The notes beneath the pieces are model-generated. The model saw nothing but the letters and a program-made list of their open reading frames with translations, was not told the origin of the DNA and did not search any database. Below are positions 54,073 through 63,442 of a DNA stretch of 64,000 nt, one piece after another. A program made the position numbers and the translations under genes. Position 1 is the first letter of the stretch; the number at the start of each line of letters is the position of its first letter. This stretch comes from FEN-1219 sp963713355 (GTDB lineage: Bacteria; Pseudomonadota; Gammaproteobacteria; Steroidobacterales; Rariloculaceae): NCBI GenBank assembly GCA_963713355.1, contig CAVQLK010000011.1:744001-808000 (forward strand). Reading direction: 5' to 3'.

Positions 54073-54309
54073 ATGAGCCTGCGCGACCAAGTCGATCGCC
54101 TGCTGCCGGGCTGGAGGACGTGGTATCCCAGCCTGTTCGACGCTGCTGCCGATCTCGGCCTCATTCGTGCACGAGTCTGTCCGCCGGGCAGCCTGCTGTT
54201 GAGCCGCCGTCACGCCGACGTCCAGCGCGCGGCCGAGGAAATGCACCGCGAGCGGTGGGGCGGCGGCCCCCCCGAAGACGTTCCCGAGCGCGAGCGCCCC
54301 AGGCGCTAA
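54073..54309 (+). CDS. Hypothetical small protein
   Basis: 78 residues (MSLRDQVDRLLPGWRTWYPSLF at the start, split by a helix; charged Arg/Glu-rich C-terminus). Mildly hydrophilic, no known domain. It follows the peptidase gene by 49 bases on the same strand and ends 2 bases before a palindromic repeat. Codon usage looks acceptable, but it may be spurious. Confidence 0.45.
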   Translation: MSLRDQVDRLLPGWRTWYPSLFDAAADLGLIRARVCPPGSLLLSRRHADVQRAAEEMHRERWGGGPPEDVPERERPRR

Positions 54310-54311
54310 GC

Positions 54312-54350
54312 GGAGACAGTTCTATTTTCCAGCGAAAATAGATCTGTCCC
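54312..54350. repeat. REP-like palindromic repeat, copy 2
   Basis: A 39-base hairpin sequence, same orientation as copy 1, with loop CAGC and right arm GAAAATAGATCTGTCCC. Lies between two convergent genes, where it could also act as a bidirectional terminator. Confidence 0.8.
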
Positions 54351-54355
54351 TCTTG

Positions 54356-55237
54356 CTATCGGCGCAGGTGCGTTCCCAAAAAGGCCGCCACGCGCTCGAC
54401 GTTCCCCGCGGCATAGAACGCGTTGCCGCCGTGAGCCGCGCCGTGCACAACGATGAAATCGACCTCGAGCCCCTCGCGTTCGTACGCGCCTTCGAGCTCG
54501 TGCGACTGATTGATCGGCATTTGCGGATCCTGATCGCCGTGCAGCAGCAACAACGGCGGGTCGCCTCGGTCGACCTGAAACACCGGGCTCGCGAGCCGCG
54601 CGAGCTGCTCGGCATCCTTGGGCGCTGCGCCGAGCAAGCGGGTCAAGGCGGGCTCGCGGATGTTGAGCCCAAACGGAGTCGACTGCGCGAGTATCGTCGT
54701 GAGGTTCGTCGCGGCGAAGTACGAGACGATGGCGTGGACGTCCGATGATTCGGCGCGGTGATCGCCTAGCGTGCCTTCGAGCTCGGTATTACCGTTGCTG
54801 GTTCCTACGATGGCCGCAAGATGCGCTCCGGACGACGCGCCCGCGACGCCGATTCGCTCCGCGGCATAGCCATACCGCTTCGCTTGCGCGCGCAAGAAGC
54901 GGATCGCAGCTTTGATCTCGTGGACCTGCCCCGGGAACCTGGCCTTCGACGCCGGGCTGAAGTCGAGGCTCGCGACGGCGAAGCCGCGTTCGACGAACGG
55001 TGCCATCGGCATCGCAGACTTGTTGCCGTTCTCCCAGGCGCCGCCGTGGATCCAGACCAAGAGCGGAGCCGCGGCGGCGTCCGGCAAGTACAAGTCGAGC
55101 CGCAGCGGCTCGCCGGCAATGCTTTGCGCGTAGGGGATGTCGGCCTGGACGGCCGGAGCGCCGGATGCCCGTAGTGCCACGACGAATGCGGCAACCGAAA
55201 GCACGGCAACCGGCATTAGCTTCGAACGAATTGTCAT
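54356..55237 (-). CDS. Secreted alpha/beta hydrolase (HSL/BD-FAE type esterase)
   Basis: 293 residues with a signal peptide (KLMPVAVLSVAAFVVALRASG). The hormone-sensitive-lipase features are WIHGGAWENGNKS (oxyanion hole), nucleophile GASSGAHLAA, acid LLLHGDQDPQMP and His in HGAAHGGNAF. Members hydrolyse short acyl esters, often on polysaccharides or small metabolites. Isolated gene between a repeat and the DnaA-box region. Confidence 0.88.
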   Translation of the reverse strand: MTIRSKLMPVAVLSVAAFVVALRASGAPAVQADIPYAQSIAGEPLRLDLYLPDAAAAPLLVWIHGGAWENGNKSAMPMAPFVERGFAVASLDFSPASKARFPGQVHEIKAAIRFLRAQAKRYGYAAERIGVAGASSGAHLAAIVGTSNGNTELEGTLGDHRAESSDVHAIVSYFAATNLTTILAQSTPFGLNIREPALTRLLGAAPKDAEQLARLASPVFQVDRGDPPLLLLHGDQDPQMPINQSHELEGAYEREGLEVDFIVVHGAAHGGNAFYAAGNVERVAAFLGTHLRR

Positions 55238-55629
55238 GGCGATCCCCCCATCGTCCGCGGGAAACTATACGTCAGGCCGGCGGCTGCCCACAGCGTTTAC
55301 TCGCGGCGAAGTTCGCCGCGCACTGTGCACAGCCGATTTCCAATTATTGGAATTAGCCTGCGGCATCGAACTGGTTGTCGTCCGTTCCTGCAGCGCCGTA
55401 GTCGTAAAATGGTGTAGCGCGCTGATAAGCCGAGAGAAAGTTCTTTTTTGACGGTTTTTTGACCAAAATGACTTGAGGTTAATGAAGACTGCGGTGAGCG
55501 ACGTTTTTGACAACGTTCTCCACAGCGTTATCCACAGATTTTGTGCACAGTTTGAGACCGAGGTCACACGCGCTGCGTGTGTAGAATCCCAACAGGGGGC
55601 GACTGGCGCCCGAGGCCGCGCGAAGCTCG
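55238..55629. other. 392-base intergenic region with an AT-rich stretch and DnaA-box-like sites
   Basis: The gap between divergent genes holds a T-rich tract (55441-55485, with TTTTTTG and GGTTTTTTGACC) and then three DnaA-box-like 9-mers in the same direction: TTCTCCACA (55516), TTATCCACA (55528, perfect consensus) and TTGTGCACA (55541), spaced 12-13 bases, about one helical turn. A TGTGCACA occurs also at 55324. TAGAAT at 55581 could be a -10 for the sulfite reductase operon. An origin-like element or DnaA-responsive promoter is possible. Confidence 0.5.
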
Positions 55630-55914
55630 ATGCCGCAGATGATCATTGCGAACCGCTTGCGCGACGGCGCCGTCGTATTCCTGGCTCCGAACGAGGGCTG
55701 GGAGCTAGCGATAGGGGCCGGCACGGTGATCGATAACGAAGCTGACGCGGCCCGCTTGATGAGCGTGGCCAAGCAGCACGAGGGGGCCTGTCAGGTCATC
55801 GATCCGCAATTGATCGACATCGAGGTCAAGGACGGCAAGCCGCGGCCGACGGCCATTCGCGAGGCGATTCGGGCGTTCGGCCCGACCGTCCGCACGGACC
55901 TCACGGAGAAGTAA
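55630..55914 (+). CDS. DUF2849 family protein of the sulfite reductase operon
   Basis: 94 residues with the family pattern ANRLRDGAVVFLAPNEGWE and VIDPQLIDIEV, ending GPTVRTDL. DUF2849 genes regularly precede ferredoxin-type sulfite reductases; role unknown. First gene of the three-gene operon, 49 bases ahead of the reductase. Confidence 0.88.
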   Translation: MPQMIIANRLRDGAVVFLAPNEGWELAIGAGTVIDNEADAARLMSVAKQHEGACQVIDPQLIDIEVKDGKPRPTAIREAIRAFGPTVRTDLTEK

Positions 55915-55963
55915 TTTCGAGCGGACGCTTCAAGCGGACGCTTCAAGGGAACAGGATCGAGCT

Positions 55964-57631
55964 ATGTATCGTTACGATGAATTCGACGCTCGCTTCGTCA
56001 ACGAGCGGGTCGCGCAGTTTCGGCGCCAAGTGAAGCGTCGCCTGGCGGGCGAGCTGACGGAAGACCAGTTTCGCCCGTTACGGCTCATGAACGGCCTGTA
56101 CCTGCAGCTGCACGCCTACATGCTGCGCATCAATGTGCCGTATGGGACGCTGTCGTCGAGGCAGATGCGCAAGTTTGCCTTCATCGCGCGCACCTACGAC
56201 AAGAACTTCGGCCATTTCACGACGCGCCAGAACATCCAGTACAACTGGATCAAGCTCGAGCAGGTGCCGGACATCCTGCAGCACCTGGCCGACGTCGAGG
56301 TCACGGGCATCCAGTCGTCCGGCAACTGCGTGCGCAACATCACGGCGGATCAGTATGCGGGGCGCGCGAAGGACGAGCTTGCGGATCCGCGCGTCTACTG
56401 TGAATTGCTGAGGCAGTATTCGTTCCTGCATCCGGAGTTCTCGTATCTGCCGCGCAAGTTCAAGATCGCAGTGACGGGCTCGCCGAACGACCGCGCGGCC
56501 GTGGCCGTTCACGACATCGGTCTGCGCATGCACAAGAACGAGCAGGGGCAGATCGGCTTCGAGGTGCTCGTCGGCGGGGGCTTAGGCCGCACGCCGTACA
56601 TCGGCCAGACGATACGCAAATGGCTCGCGCCGGAGCACCTGCTCTCGTACGTCGAGTCGATCCTGCGCATCTATAACATGCAGGGCCGGCGCGACAACAT
56701 TCACAAGGCGCGTATCAAGATCATCGTCAATCAGATGGGCATCGATAAATATCGCGAGCTCGTCGAGAAGGATTGGGAGTTCACGAAGAACGGCGCGCTG
56801 AAGGTTCCCGACGACGAGGTCGCGCGCATCGATGCTTACTTCGCGCCGCCGCAGTACGAAACGCTGGCCGATCAAGCCGAACCGCTCGCGAAGATCCGCT
56901 CGGGCGACCGTGCATTCGATCGCTGGGTCCGCGGCAACGTCGTCGAGCACAAGGTGCCCGGCTACACGATCGTGAACCTGTCGCTGAAGGCGCCCGGCAA
57001 GGTGCCCGGCGACATCACGGCCGACAAGATGGAAGCCGTCGCCGATCTCGCGGACCGGTACAGCATGGGCGAGATCCGCGTGAGTCACCGCCAGAACCTC
57101 GTGCTCGTCGACGTGAAGCAATCGGAGCTCTACGAGCTGTGGCACAAGCTCGTTGAGCTCGAGCTCGCCACGCCGAACTTGGGCCTGCTCTCCGATATCA
57201 TCTGTTGCCCCGGGCTGGATTTCTGCGCGCTCGCGAACGCGCGCTCGATTCCTATCGCCCAGGACATCAGCCGCGCATTCACGGACTTGGATGAGCTGCA
57301 AAAGATCGGCCAGTTCACGATCAACATTTCCGGATGCATGAATGCCTGCGGCCATCATCACGTGGGTCACATCGGCATCCTCGGCGTCGACAAGCGCGGC
57401 GAGGAGTTCTTCCAGCTCACGCTCGGCGGCTCGTCGGATCAGCATGCGTCGCTCGGCGACCGGCTCGGGCCGGGCTTGCCGCAGGCCGAGGTACCGGCCG
57501 CGATTCGCAAGATCGTCGACGTGTATCTCGTGATCCGGCAACAGGGCGAGCGGTTTCTCGACACGTACCGCCGTGTCGGCGTGGAGCCGTTCAAGGCGGC
57601 CGTCTACGGCGAAGAAAGCCAGGCGGCCTGA
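55964..57631 (+). CDS. cysI: Assimilatory sulfite (nitrite/sulfite) reductase hemoprotein
   Basis: Reduces sulfite to sulfide with six electrons at a coupled siroheme and 4Fe-4S centre. The 555-residue protein has two reductase repeats (FTTRQNIQYNWIKL and VSHRQNLVLVDVK) and the cluster ligands CCPGLDFC and CMNACGHHHVGHIG. Surrounding DUF2849 and DUF934 genes point to sulfite rather than nitrite. No flavoprotein CysJ is next to it, so a ferredoxin-like donor is probable. A direct repeat of the sequence AGCGGACGCTTCAA lies just before the start. Confidence 0.92.
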   Translation: MYRYDEFDARFVNERVAQFRRQVKRRLAGELTEDQFRPLRLMNGLYLQLHAYMLRINVPYGTLSSRQMRKFAFIARTYDKNFGHFTTRQNIQYNWIKLEQVPDILQHLADVEVTGIQSSGNCVRNITADQYAGRAKDELADPRVYCELLRQYSFLHPEFSYLPRKFKIAVTGSPNDRAAVAVHDIGLRMHKNEQGQIGFEVLVGGGLGRTPYIGQTIRKWLAPEHLLSYVESILRIYNMQGRRDNIHKARIKIIVNQMGIDKYRELVEKDWEFTKNGALKVPDDEVARIDAYFAPPQYETLADQAEPLAKIRSGDRAFDRWVRGNVVEHKVPGYTIVNLSLKAPGKVPGDITADKMEAVADLADRYSMGEIRVSHRQNLVLVDVKQSELYELWHKLVELELATPNLGLLSDIICCPGLDFCALANARSIPIAQDISRAFTDLDELQKIGQFTINISGCMNACGHHHVGHIGILGVDKRGEEFFQLTLGGSSDQHASLGDRLGPGLPQAEVPAAIRKIVDVYLVIRQQGERFLDTYRRVGVEPFKAAVYGEESQAA

Positions 57632-58122
57632 TGGGGCTCGTCAAGAACGGTGAGCTCGTCACGAGCGCGTTCGTCGACGCCAGCGGCGCCGACGTCCTGC
57701 CAGCCACAGGTCCTATCATCGTGAGCCTCGAGCAGTGGAAGGCGAAGCGCGACGAGCTTACGAGCCGCGGCACGCCGCTCGGCATACGTCTGCACAGCGA
57801 TCAGCCGCCGGAGCTCATCGCAGCGGATCTGCAGCGCTTCGCCGTCGTCGCCCTCGAGTTTCCGAAGTTCCGCGACGGGCGCGCGTATTCATACGCGCGG
57901 TTGCTGCGCGAGCGTTACGGCTTCAAGGGCGAGCTTCGAGCGGTCGGCGAGGTGTTGCTCGAACAACTATTCTTTATGTTGCGCACGGGATTCGACGCGT
58001 TCGACATCCAGAGTGCCGATCCCCTGAAGGATTACCGCACGGCGCTTGCGGATTTCTCGGTCTGGTATCAGCCGGCGGCCGACGGCCGGCCGACCGCCAT
58101 GCAGCTGCGCCACAAGCACTAG
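57631..58122 (+). CDS. DUF934 family protein (sulfite reductase operon)
   Basis: 163 residues; ATG overlaps the cysI stop by one base (TGATG), so translation is coupled. Family features are GIRLHSDQPPELIAADL, VALEFPKFRDGRAYSYARLLRER and GEVLLEQLFFMLRTGFDAF. DUF934 is a conserved partner of this reductase type and may help in electron transfer; the exact role is unknown. Convergent with hemD. Confidence 0.92.
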   Translation: MGLVKNGELVTSAFVDASGADVLPATGPIIVSLEQWKAKRDELTSRGTPLGIRLHSDQPPELIAADLQRFAVVALEFPKFRDGRAYSYARLLRERYGFKGELRAVGEVLLEQLFFMLRTGFDAFDIQSADPLKDYRTALADFSVWYQPAADGRPTAMQLRHKH

Positions 58123-58963
58123 CGCGCACGGCCGAGCAGCTCGCACACGCTCGTGACGAGCGGTTTCATCGAATAGCTTTGCTTCGGTGCATGGTATCGA
58201 CGCGGATTCCCGCGCCCGTGAGCTTCGCCGCGACGACCGGTCCGATCGCCGCGACTCGCGTTCGCTCGAGGCCCGAGCGCAGCGCCTCTTCGAGCTTTCG
58301 CTTCTGCGCAAGATCGAGCAGCCGCTGCACCTGGGCCTTGCTCGTGAACGCGATGGCGTCGACGCGGCCCGCGGCTAGCTCGCCGATCAACGCCGCGACC
58401 CGCTCGTCCTCGGCCTGCGATGCATACACGTACGGTGCCACGGAATCGACACTCGCGCCGCGCTGCTCGAAGTAGTCGATGAGCTGCCGATCTTGATCCT
58501 CGTTGTAGAGCTGAAGCGCGACGCGCCGCAACGGCGCCTCGATCGTCTTTGCCGTCGCTATCATGCCAGCCGTCGTCGGCTCGCTTGCGACGTATTCCGG
58601 CTCGAGCTCGAGAGCCTTCAAGGCGCGTTTGGGCTTCGGGCCGCGGGTGAGCTTCGGCGTACGGGCCAGAGCCGCGACGAACGGCGTGTCGCGACCCGCG
58701 CGGCGCGCAAATCCGACCAGCCGTTCAACGCCTTCGCCCGTGTAAAACACCACGAGATCGGGAGGCGTCGCAATCAGACGCTCGATCCAAGCTAGGACGC
58801 CCGGCTCGTCGGCCGTGTCGAGAATGCCGACGAGAGGGCAGCGCAGCACGTTGGCGCCGCGCCGTTCGAGCAGGCTCACGAGCACGTCGAGCTGCCGCGA
58901 TTCGGGAACGGCGACGACGTAACCTTCGAGCACGCGGTCGGATTCGCTGGGCGGCGTGCTCAT
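58119..58963 (-). CDS. hemD: Uroporphyrinogen-III synthase HemD, with one frame break near the end
   Basis: Cyclises hydroxymethylbilane to uroporphyrinogen III, the precursor of heme and of the siroheme that CysI needs. Features: VVFYTGEGVERLVGFA, KPKRALKALEL, DQDRQLIDYFEQRGASV and a final AIAFTSKAQVQRLLDLA typical of HemD. As read, the frame stops at 58166 after DTMHRSKAIR. The natural C-terminus SYSMKPLVTSVCELLGRAR, ending at 58119, is in another frame. A single-base break at 58184-58190 explains it. The corrected gene overlaps the DUF934 stop. Confidence 0.85.
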
Positions 58964-58982
58964 CGGTCGAACGCGTCGACGC

Positions 58983-61253
58983 TTAATTGTCGGCGAGTAC
59001 CTGTGGCGCGCCGGCTACGGCGTTACCCGCGGCAATGGCTTTCAAGCGCGGGAACCTGACGACAGCGCCTGCCTGGATGCGATCGAAGTTCAGGTCGGGG
59101 TTGTACTGGCGGAGCAACCAGACCGGCACGTTGTACCTGCGGGCCGCGAGTATCCACAACGACTCTCCGGGCTTGATGACGTGGCTCTCGATGTCCTCGA
59201 TTTGATACGTCGCGAAGAAATCGCTCTGGATTTGCTGGTGATACGCGCGGCGGCGTTGCTCGAACGTGGGCGCGTCGATTCGGCCGAAATCGAGCGTGAG
59301 GTTCTGGCCGAGCACGACGGCCTCGCGGAACGGCAGTGAATTGACATCGCGCAGCCGCTGGGTGGGGATCTCGAGCCAATCGGCATAGTGACCAAGCGTC
59401 TCGAGAGCCTGCACGGTGATCGCGTTCGTTGTGCTCACGGAGTAATCGCTCGGGTCTGCCGCGAGCATGTCCTGCTCGATCTCGAGTGCGCCGACGTCGG
59501 CCACGAGCTCGCCCTCGGCGTCACCCGCTGGCGCAGGCAGGCCGTTCTCGAGGACGGCGGGGGCCAATGCACCCGTCACGTCGGCCGACGCGGCGGGCGC
59601 GGCGGCGACTGCGGCCGGCGACTCTGCCGCTGCCGCAATCGGCGACTCGGCGGCGGGCGAGGGCGGCGTCACGACGGCAACCGCGGCGACGACGGCGCCG
59701 GGCGTTGTCGGAATGATGAGTTGCTGGCCCACCTGAATGACGTTGCGGTTGCTAATGCCGTTAGCTGCCACGAGGGCTTGCGTATGGACGCCGAGCCGGG
59801 TTGCGATACGCTCGATGCTGTCGCCGCGGCGCACGACGTAGACGCCTTCGGCGCTCGTTGCTGCGAGCGCAGGGGCGGCGGCCGGCCGCGTGGGCACTTC
59901 GGCGCGCACGAGCGTCGCGTCCGGCGGGGCCGTCACAACACCGTCCGTCGGCAAGCGGACCATCTGACCTACGCGGATCACGGAGCGGTTCGTCATGCCA
60001 TTGACGCTCATCAAGGCCGCGAGGCTGATGCGGTACTCGGCGGCGATCTTCGACAGGGTGTCGCCGCGTTGAACGCGGTGCTCGCGGTCGGGCCGTTGCG
60101 CGGCGAATAGCTCGTCCGCCTCGATCGTTCCGAGCAGCGCCTCGGCGACTGCGGCCGTGTCGCGCGGCAAGCGCAGCTCGAAGCCCTGCGGCACGAGCTT
60201 GTCGCCGGACCAGACGATGTCCGTCAACGCGGGGTTCAGCGTGCGCAGGGTGGCTTCGCGCAGGTTCAGCGCGTCGGCCAGCGTGTCGACCGTCATGTAC
60301 GCCGGCACCGTGATCGTCGCCGTATCCGACGGCGGATCGATCTTCAGGTTCGGAAAGTAGCGGTCCGGATTCGAGTCGATCTCGAGCGCCGCAAGAAAAG
60401 CCGTGTAGAAGTTTCGCGACGCGAAGCCGAACGAGCGGCTCTGGTACTTGGCGACGATCGTCGAGATGTCCGAGGTCTTCTGCTGCTGCACGGCGCGCCG
60501 CATTCCTGCGAGCCCATGGTTGTAGGCTGTCAGCGCGAGCGGCCAGGACTGAATGACGCTGTAGTTGTCCGCGAGCAGCCGGGCCGCGGCGTCCGTCGAG
60601 AAAAACGGATCGCGGCGCTCGTCGACGATGTGGTCGATGCGCATGTAGCGCACTCCCGTCGAGCGCATGAACTGCCACATGCCGGCTGCGCCGACCTTCG
60701 AATACCCCGTGGGATCGAACGACGACTCCACGTGCGGCAGCGCCGCAAGTTCGAGCGGCAGGCCGCGTTTCGCGAGCACTTCCTGTATGTAGGGCTTCCA
60801 CGTGCCCGAGCGGACCAGTCCCGCGCGGAACCGATTCGACTGGCCGAGCTGAAAGCGCAGGCGTCCCGCGGCTGCGCGGAGCTCTGCGTTGCTCGTGCCT
60901 TCGGGGAAGAGCTTCAGGACGCGCTCTTCCTCGTTGTTCAATCCTTCGCGAGCGCCGCTCGCGAGCTTCGTGAGGATGTTGCGCGTCGTTTCCTGCGCAC
61001 GCTCGATACGCCGGCGACGCTCGCGCGAGCCCAAGTCATCGGGAGCACGCACCGTCTGAAACACGATATCCATGCGCAGCGAGTCGTGGATGAAACCTTC
61101 GCTCGTGTCGATTTCGGTGTAGACGCGTGTCCAGAATTTGACCGCCGGCTCGAGCTCCGCGGGCCGCGGAAACAGCTCGTTCTCTGCGTTGGCGTGAAAG
61201 GCGAGAAGGGCGAAGGCGTAGGCTACCGCCAACGAGCGATATGCGATGCGCAT
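58983..61253 (-). CDS. MltD-like membrane-bound lytic transglycosylase with three LysM domains
   Basis: 756 residues from Met 61253 with a Sec signal (SLAVAYAFALLAFHANA). Residues 150-330 are an SLT lysozyme-like domain with the catalytic Glu in LPHVESSFDP and the conserved GAAGMWQFM and ALTAYNHG. Two LysM repeats follow (HRVQRGDTLSKIAAEY and YVVRRGDSIERIATRL), then an Ala/Pro linker and a third LysM (HVIKPGESLWILAARRYN). It cleaves the glycan strands of peptidoglycan. No lipobox, so it may be periplasmic and not lipid-anchored like E. coli MltD. Confidence 0.92.
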   Translation of the reverse strand: MRIAYRSLAVAYAFALLAFHANAENELFPRPAELEPAVKFWTRVYTEIDTSEGFIHDSLRMDIVFQTVRAPDDLGSRERRRRIERAQETTRNILTKLASGAREGLNNEEERVLKLFPEGTSNAELRAAAGRLRFQLGQSNRFRAGLVRSGTWKPYIQEVLAKRGLPLELAALPHVESSFDPTGYSKVGAAGMWQFMRSTGVRYMRIDHIVDERRDPFFSTDAAARLLADNYSVIQSWPLALTAYNHGLAGMRRAVQQQKTSDISTIVAKYQSRSFGFASRNFYTAFLAALEIDSNPDRYFPNLKIDPPSDTATITVPAYMTVDTLADALNLREATLRTLNPALTDIVWSGDKLVPQGFELRLPRDTAAVAEALLGTIEADELFAAQRPDREHRVQRGDTLSKIAAEYRISLAALMSVNGMTNRSVIRVGQMVRLPTDGVVTAPPDATLVRAEVPTRPAAAPALAATSAEGVYVVRRGDSIERIATRLGVHTQALVAANGISNRNVIQVGQQLIIPTTPGAVVAAVAVVTPPSPAAESPIAAAAESPAAVAAAPAASADVTGALAPAVLENGLPAPAGDAEGELVADVGALEIEQDMLAADPSDYSVSTTNAITVQALETLGHYADWLEIPTQRLRDVNSLPFREAVVLGQNLTLDFGRIDAPTFEQRRRAYHQQIQSDFFATYQIEDIESHVIKPGESLWILAARRYNVPVWLLRQYNPDLNFDRIQAGAVVRFPRLKAIAAGNAVAGAPQVLADN

Positions 61254-61441
61254 GTAGTGGCTTCCGATTCCTGTTCGCAATGTTCGTTGTTGGATTATGT
61301 CCATCGAGGCCACCGGCCGTCTCGGACGTGGTTCACGTCCGAGAGACCGAGCGAGCGCTCGTCCGTTTAGTGTTTTTCTCGTGTGTTTCTATCGGCTTGC
61401 GGGCGGAAACTACCGCACCGTCTGCGCGTCGTCAAAGCTTT

Positions 61442-62065
61442 TTAGCTCAAAGGCAGCTGCACGTGAGCGCGAAACCCCTCGCGGCTGGCGAGGCGCACAC
61501 GCCATGCGCGAACGGCCTCGAGCGGCGGCCGCTCGATTCCCGGGATCTCGAGCCAGCGATGCGCGGTTGCTCCGACGGGGATATCGCCCATCGTCAAGGC
61601 GCCGCCGGCGACGTAGGGTTGCGTCTTCAGATGCGCGTCGAGCAGCAGCATCGCTCGGTTTGCTTCGCGGGTGTTGCTATCGATTGACGCGGCGTCGCGC
61701 TCGGCGGGCGGCCGGCGAATCAGCTCGCGGAACACCGCCGAAACGGGACCGACGAGCGTCGAGAGCTGCCAATCCATCCACCGCTCCGCGAGCGCGCGTG
61801 TCTCCGGCGAAAGGGGGCAGAGGCTGCCGAGCCCGTGCTTGCCCGCCAAGTAGCGGATGATCGTGTTCGATTCCCAGAGCGTGAACGGGCCGTCGACGAG
61901 CAGCGGTACTCGACCGTTCGGGTTCAGCGCGAGATACCACGGCTCGGTGTTCTTGCCGTGCTCGAGCCCTGCATCGACGCGCGTGTAGGGAAGCTCGAGC
62001 TCTGCGAGACACCAGAGCACTTTCTGAACGTTGACGGAGTTCGTGCGGCCGTAGATCGTCAGCAC
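61442..62065 (-). CDS. Glutathione S-transferase
   Basis: 207 residues with the thioredoxin-like N-terminal domain (LTIYGRTNSVNVQKVLWCLAEL cut at residue 22; then NPNGRVPLLVDG with the cis-Pro and WESNTIIRYLA) and the all-helical C-terminal domain. The Ser/Asn near residue 9 would activate glutathione as in bacterial GSTs. Substrate unknown. It starts close to the next gene on the other strand, sharing a 30-70 base divergent promoter region. Confidence 0.92.
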   Translation of the reverse strand: MLTIYGRTNSVNVQKVLWCLAELELPYTRVDAGLEHGKNTEPWYLALNPNGRVPLLVDGPFTLWESNTIIRYLAGKHGLGSLCPLSPETRALAERWMDWQLSTLVGPVSAVFRELIRRPPAERDAASIDSNTREANRAMLLLDAHLKTQPYVAGGALTMGDIPVGATAHRWLEIPGIERPPLEAVRAWRVRLASREGFRAHVQLPLS

Positions 62066-62133
62066 GTCGGCGGTCCTCGGTCTCGCGGAAGTCGATGGCG
62101 AACGGCGTGATATTCTCGCACGGCACCGTTTCG

Positions 62134-62811
62134 ATGAGGCGCCTCATGCGGCGAGCGTTGAAATTTTCCCTGTGGGTCGTCGTCCTGTTTGCGGCGCTGT
62201 CGATCGTGTTGCTGACGGCCACGATCTACACGTACGACCGGCTCACGGCCGAAACGCTGATCGCCGAGCTCAGGTTCGATGCGACGGGGGACCGGCAGTA
62301 CATAGCGCACCTGCGGACCGGCGATCGGTGCGACGAGCGCGTGTTGCCCGTGCTCGGCGATCAATGGCGTGTCGACGCCGAGTTCCTTAAATGGAAGTAC
62401 TGGGCGCTGCTGCTCGGGCTCGACTCGCAATACCGGCTAGATCGGCTCGAGGGGCGGTATCGTTTGGCAGCCGACCAGAACTCCCAGCCCAACATCGCGC
62501 ACGCCTTGAGCGAGCGCACGGCTGTCGACTTGGTGTCGGTCGCCGAAACGCTGGGCTCGTGGAATTTTCTGCTCGACGCCACGTATGGCAGCTCGACGTA
62601 TCAGGACATCGACACCGGCAACGTCTACTACGTTTACCGCACTACGACGGGAATCATCACGCGCCACGAGCCACGGCCTGCTCTGCCGTCCAATGGCGAG
62701 CCGTTGTCGGTCACGATCGACGGCGCGTGCGGGGAGCCGTCGATGTGGCAGCGTTTCAGCGAGTGGACCAACGACGGTGTCGTCGCCGCGCTCGAGCTCG
62801 TCGATCGATAG
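62134..62811 (+). CDS. Hypothetical membrane-anchored protein
   Basis: About 225 residues with one N-terminal membrane helix (LWVVVLFAALSIVLLTATIY) and a periplasmic domain containing GDRCDERVLPVLGDQWRVDAEF cut by a WKYWALLLGLDSQYRLDRLEGRY segment and YGSSTYQDIDTG. I recall similar gammaproteobacterial proteins of unknown function. The start at 62134 sets the helix near the N-terminus; ATG 62095 is an alternative. Followed by a SnoaL-like gene after 26 bases. Confidence 0.7.
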   Translation: MRRLMRRALKFSLWVVVLFAALSIVLLTATIYTYDRLTAETLIAELRFDATGDRQYIAHLRTGDRCDERVLPVLGDQWRVDAEFLKWKYWALLLGLDSQYRLDRLEGRYRLAADQNSQPNIAHALSERTAVDLVSVAETLGSWNFLLDATYGSSTYQDIDTGNVYYVYRTTTGIITRHEPRPALPSNGEPLSVTIDGACGEPSMWQRFSEWTNDGVVAALELVDR

Positions 62812-62837
62812 GTTCAGCCGTTCCGGGAGAAGAACAC

Positions 62838-63419
62838 ATGAACATGCGAATGCGCTCGCTTGCCGCGGTTGCCATGGCCTGCGGTCTAGGTTTCGCCGCC
62901 GGCCGGTTCGGCGAGAACGGCAGCGCTGCCGCGCAAACGGGCGCGCTCACAGCGCTCGACTATCAGGAGATCACGCAACTCATCAACCGCTACGCGTACG
63001 GGATCGATACGTGCGGTAACAACGGTTACGACTACGCCAATCTGTTCACGATCGACGGCGTGTTCATCGACCGCAATTCGGAGGCCGGGTTTGGGGCCGG
63101 GGGGCGAGTGCTCGCGCAAGGGCGTGACGCTCTCGCGACGCTCGTCGGCGGCGGCAGCCGCGGCTGCGAGACGAAGCTGGTCTGGACGGACTGGAGCCAC
63201 TTGATGCTGAACCACGAGATCACGCCCACGGCGGACGGCGCCGCGGGGCGCATCTACCTCGTGCAGCTCGGCATGACAGGCCCCGGCAGCGTCGCGCGCC
63301 ACGGCGGCTACGAGGACGTCTACGTGCGTACTCCGGAAGGTTGGCGCATCCGATCACGAACGCACGTCCGCAACAAAGCTTGGCACAGTGAGAAGCTGCG
63401 CACGCCCGATCTGAATTAG
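62838..63419 (+). CDS. Secreted SnoaL-like (NTF2-fold) protein
   Basis: 193 residues with a signal peptide (SLAAVAMACGLGFAAG) and GGGAGAAG Shine-Dalgarno. The fold signature is ALDYQEITQLINRYAYGIDTC, FTIDGVFIDRN and GYEDVYVRTPEGWRIRSRTHV, the NTF2-like SnoaL pattern found in polyketide cyclases, ketosteroid isomerases and dehydratases. The active residues cannot be assigned. Confidence 0.85.
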   Translation: MNMRMRSLAAVAMACGLGFAAGRFGENGSAAAQTGALTALDYQEITQLINRYAYGIDTCGNNGYDYANLFTIDGVFIDRNSEAGFGAGGRVLAQGRDALATLVGGGSRGCETKLVWTDWSHLMLNHEITPTADGAAGRIYLVQLGMTGPGSVARHGGYEDVYVRTPEGWRIRSRTHVRNKAWHSEKLRTPDLN

Positions 63420-63442
63420 GTAATGGCGGCGTTTTCGCTCCG

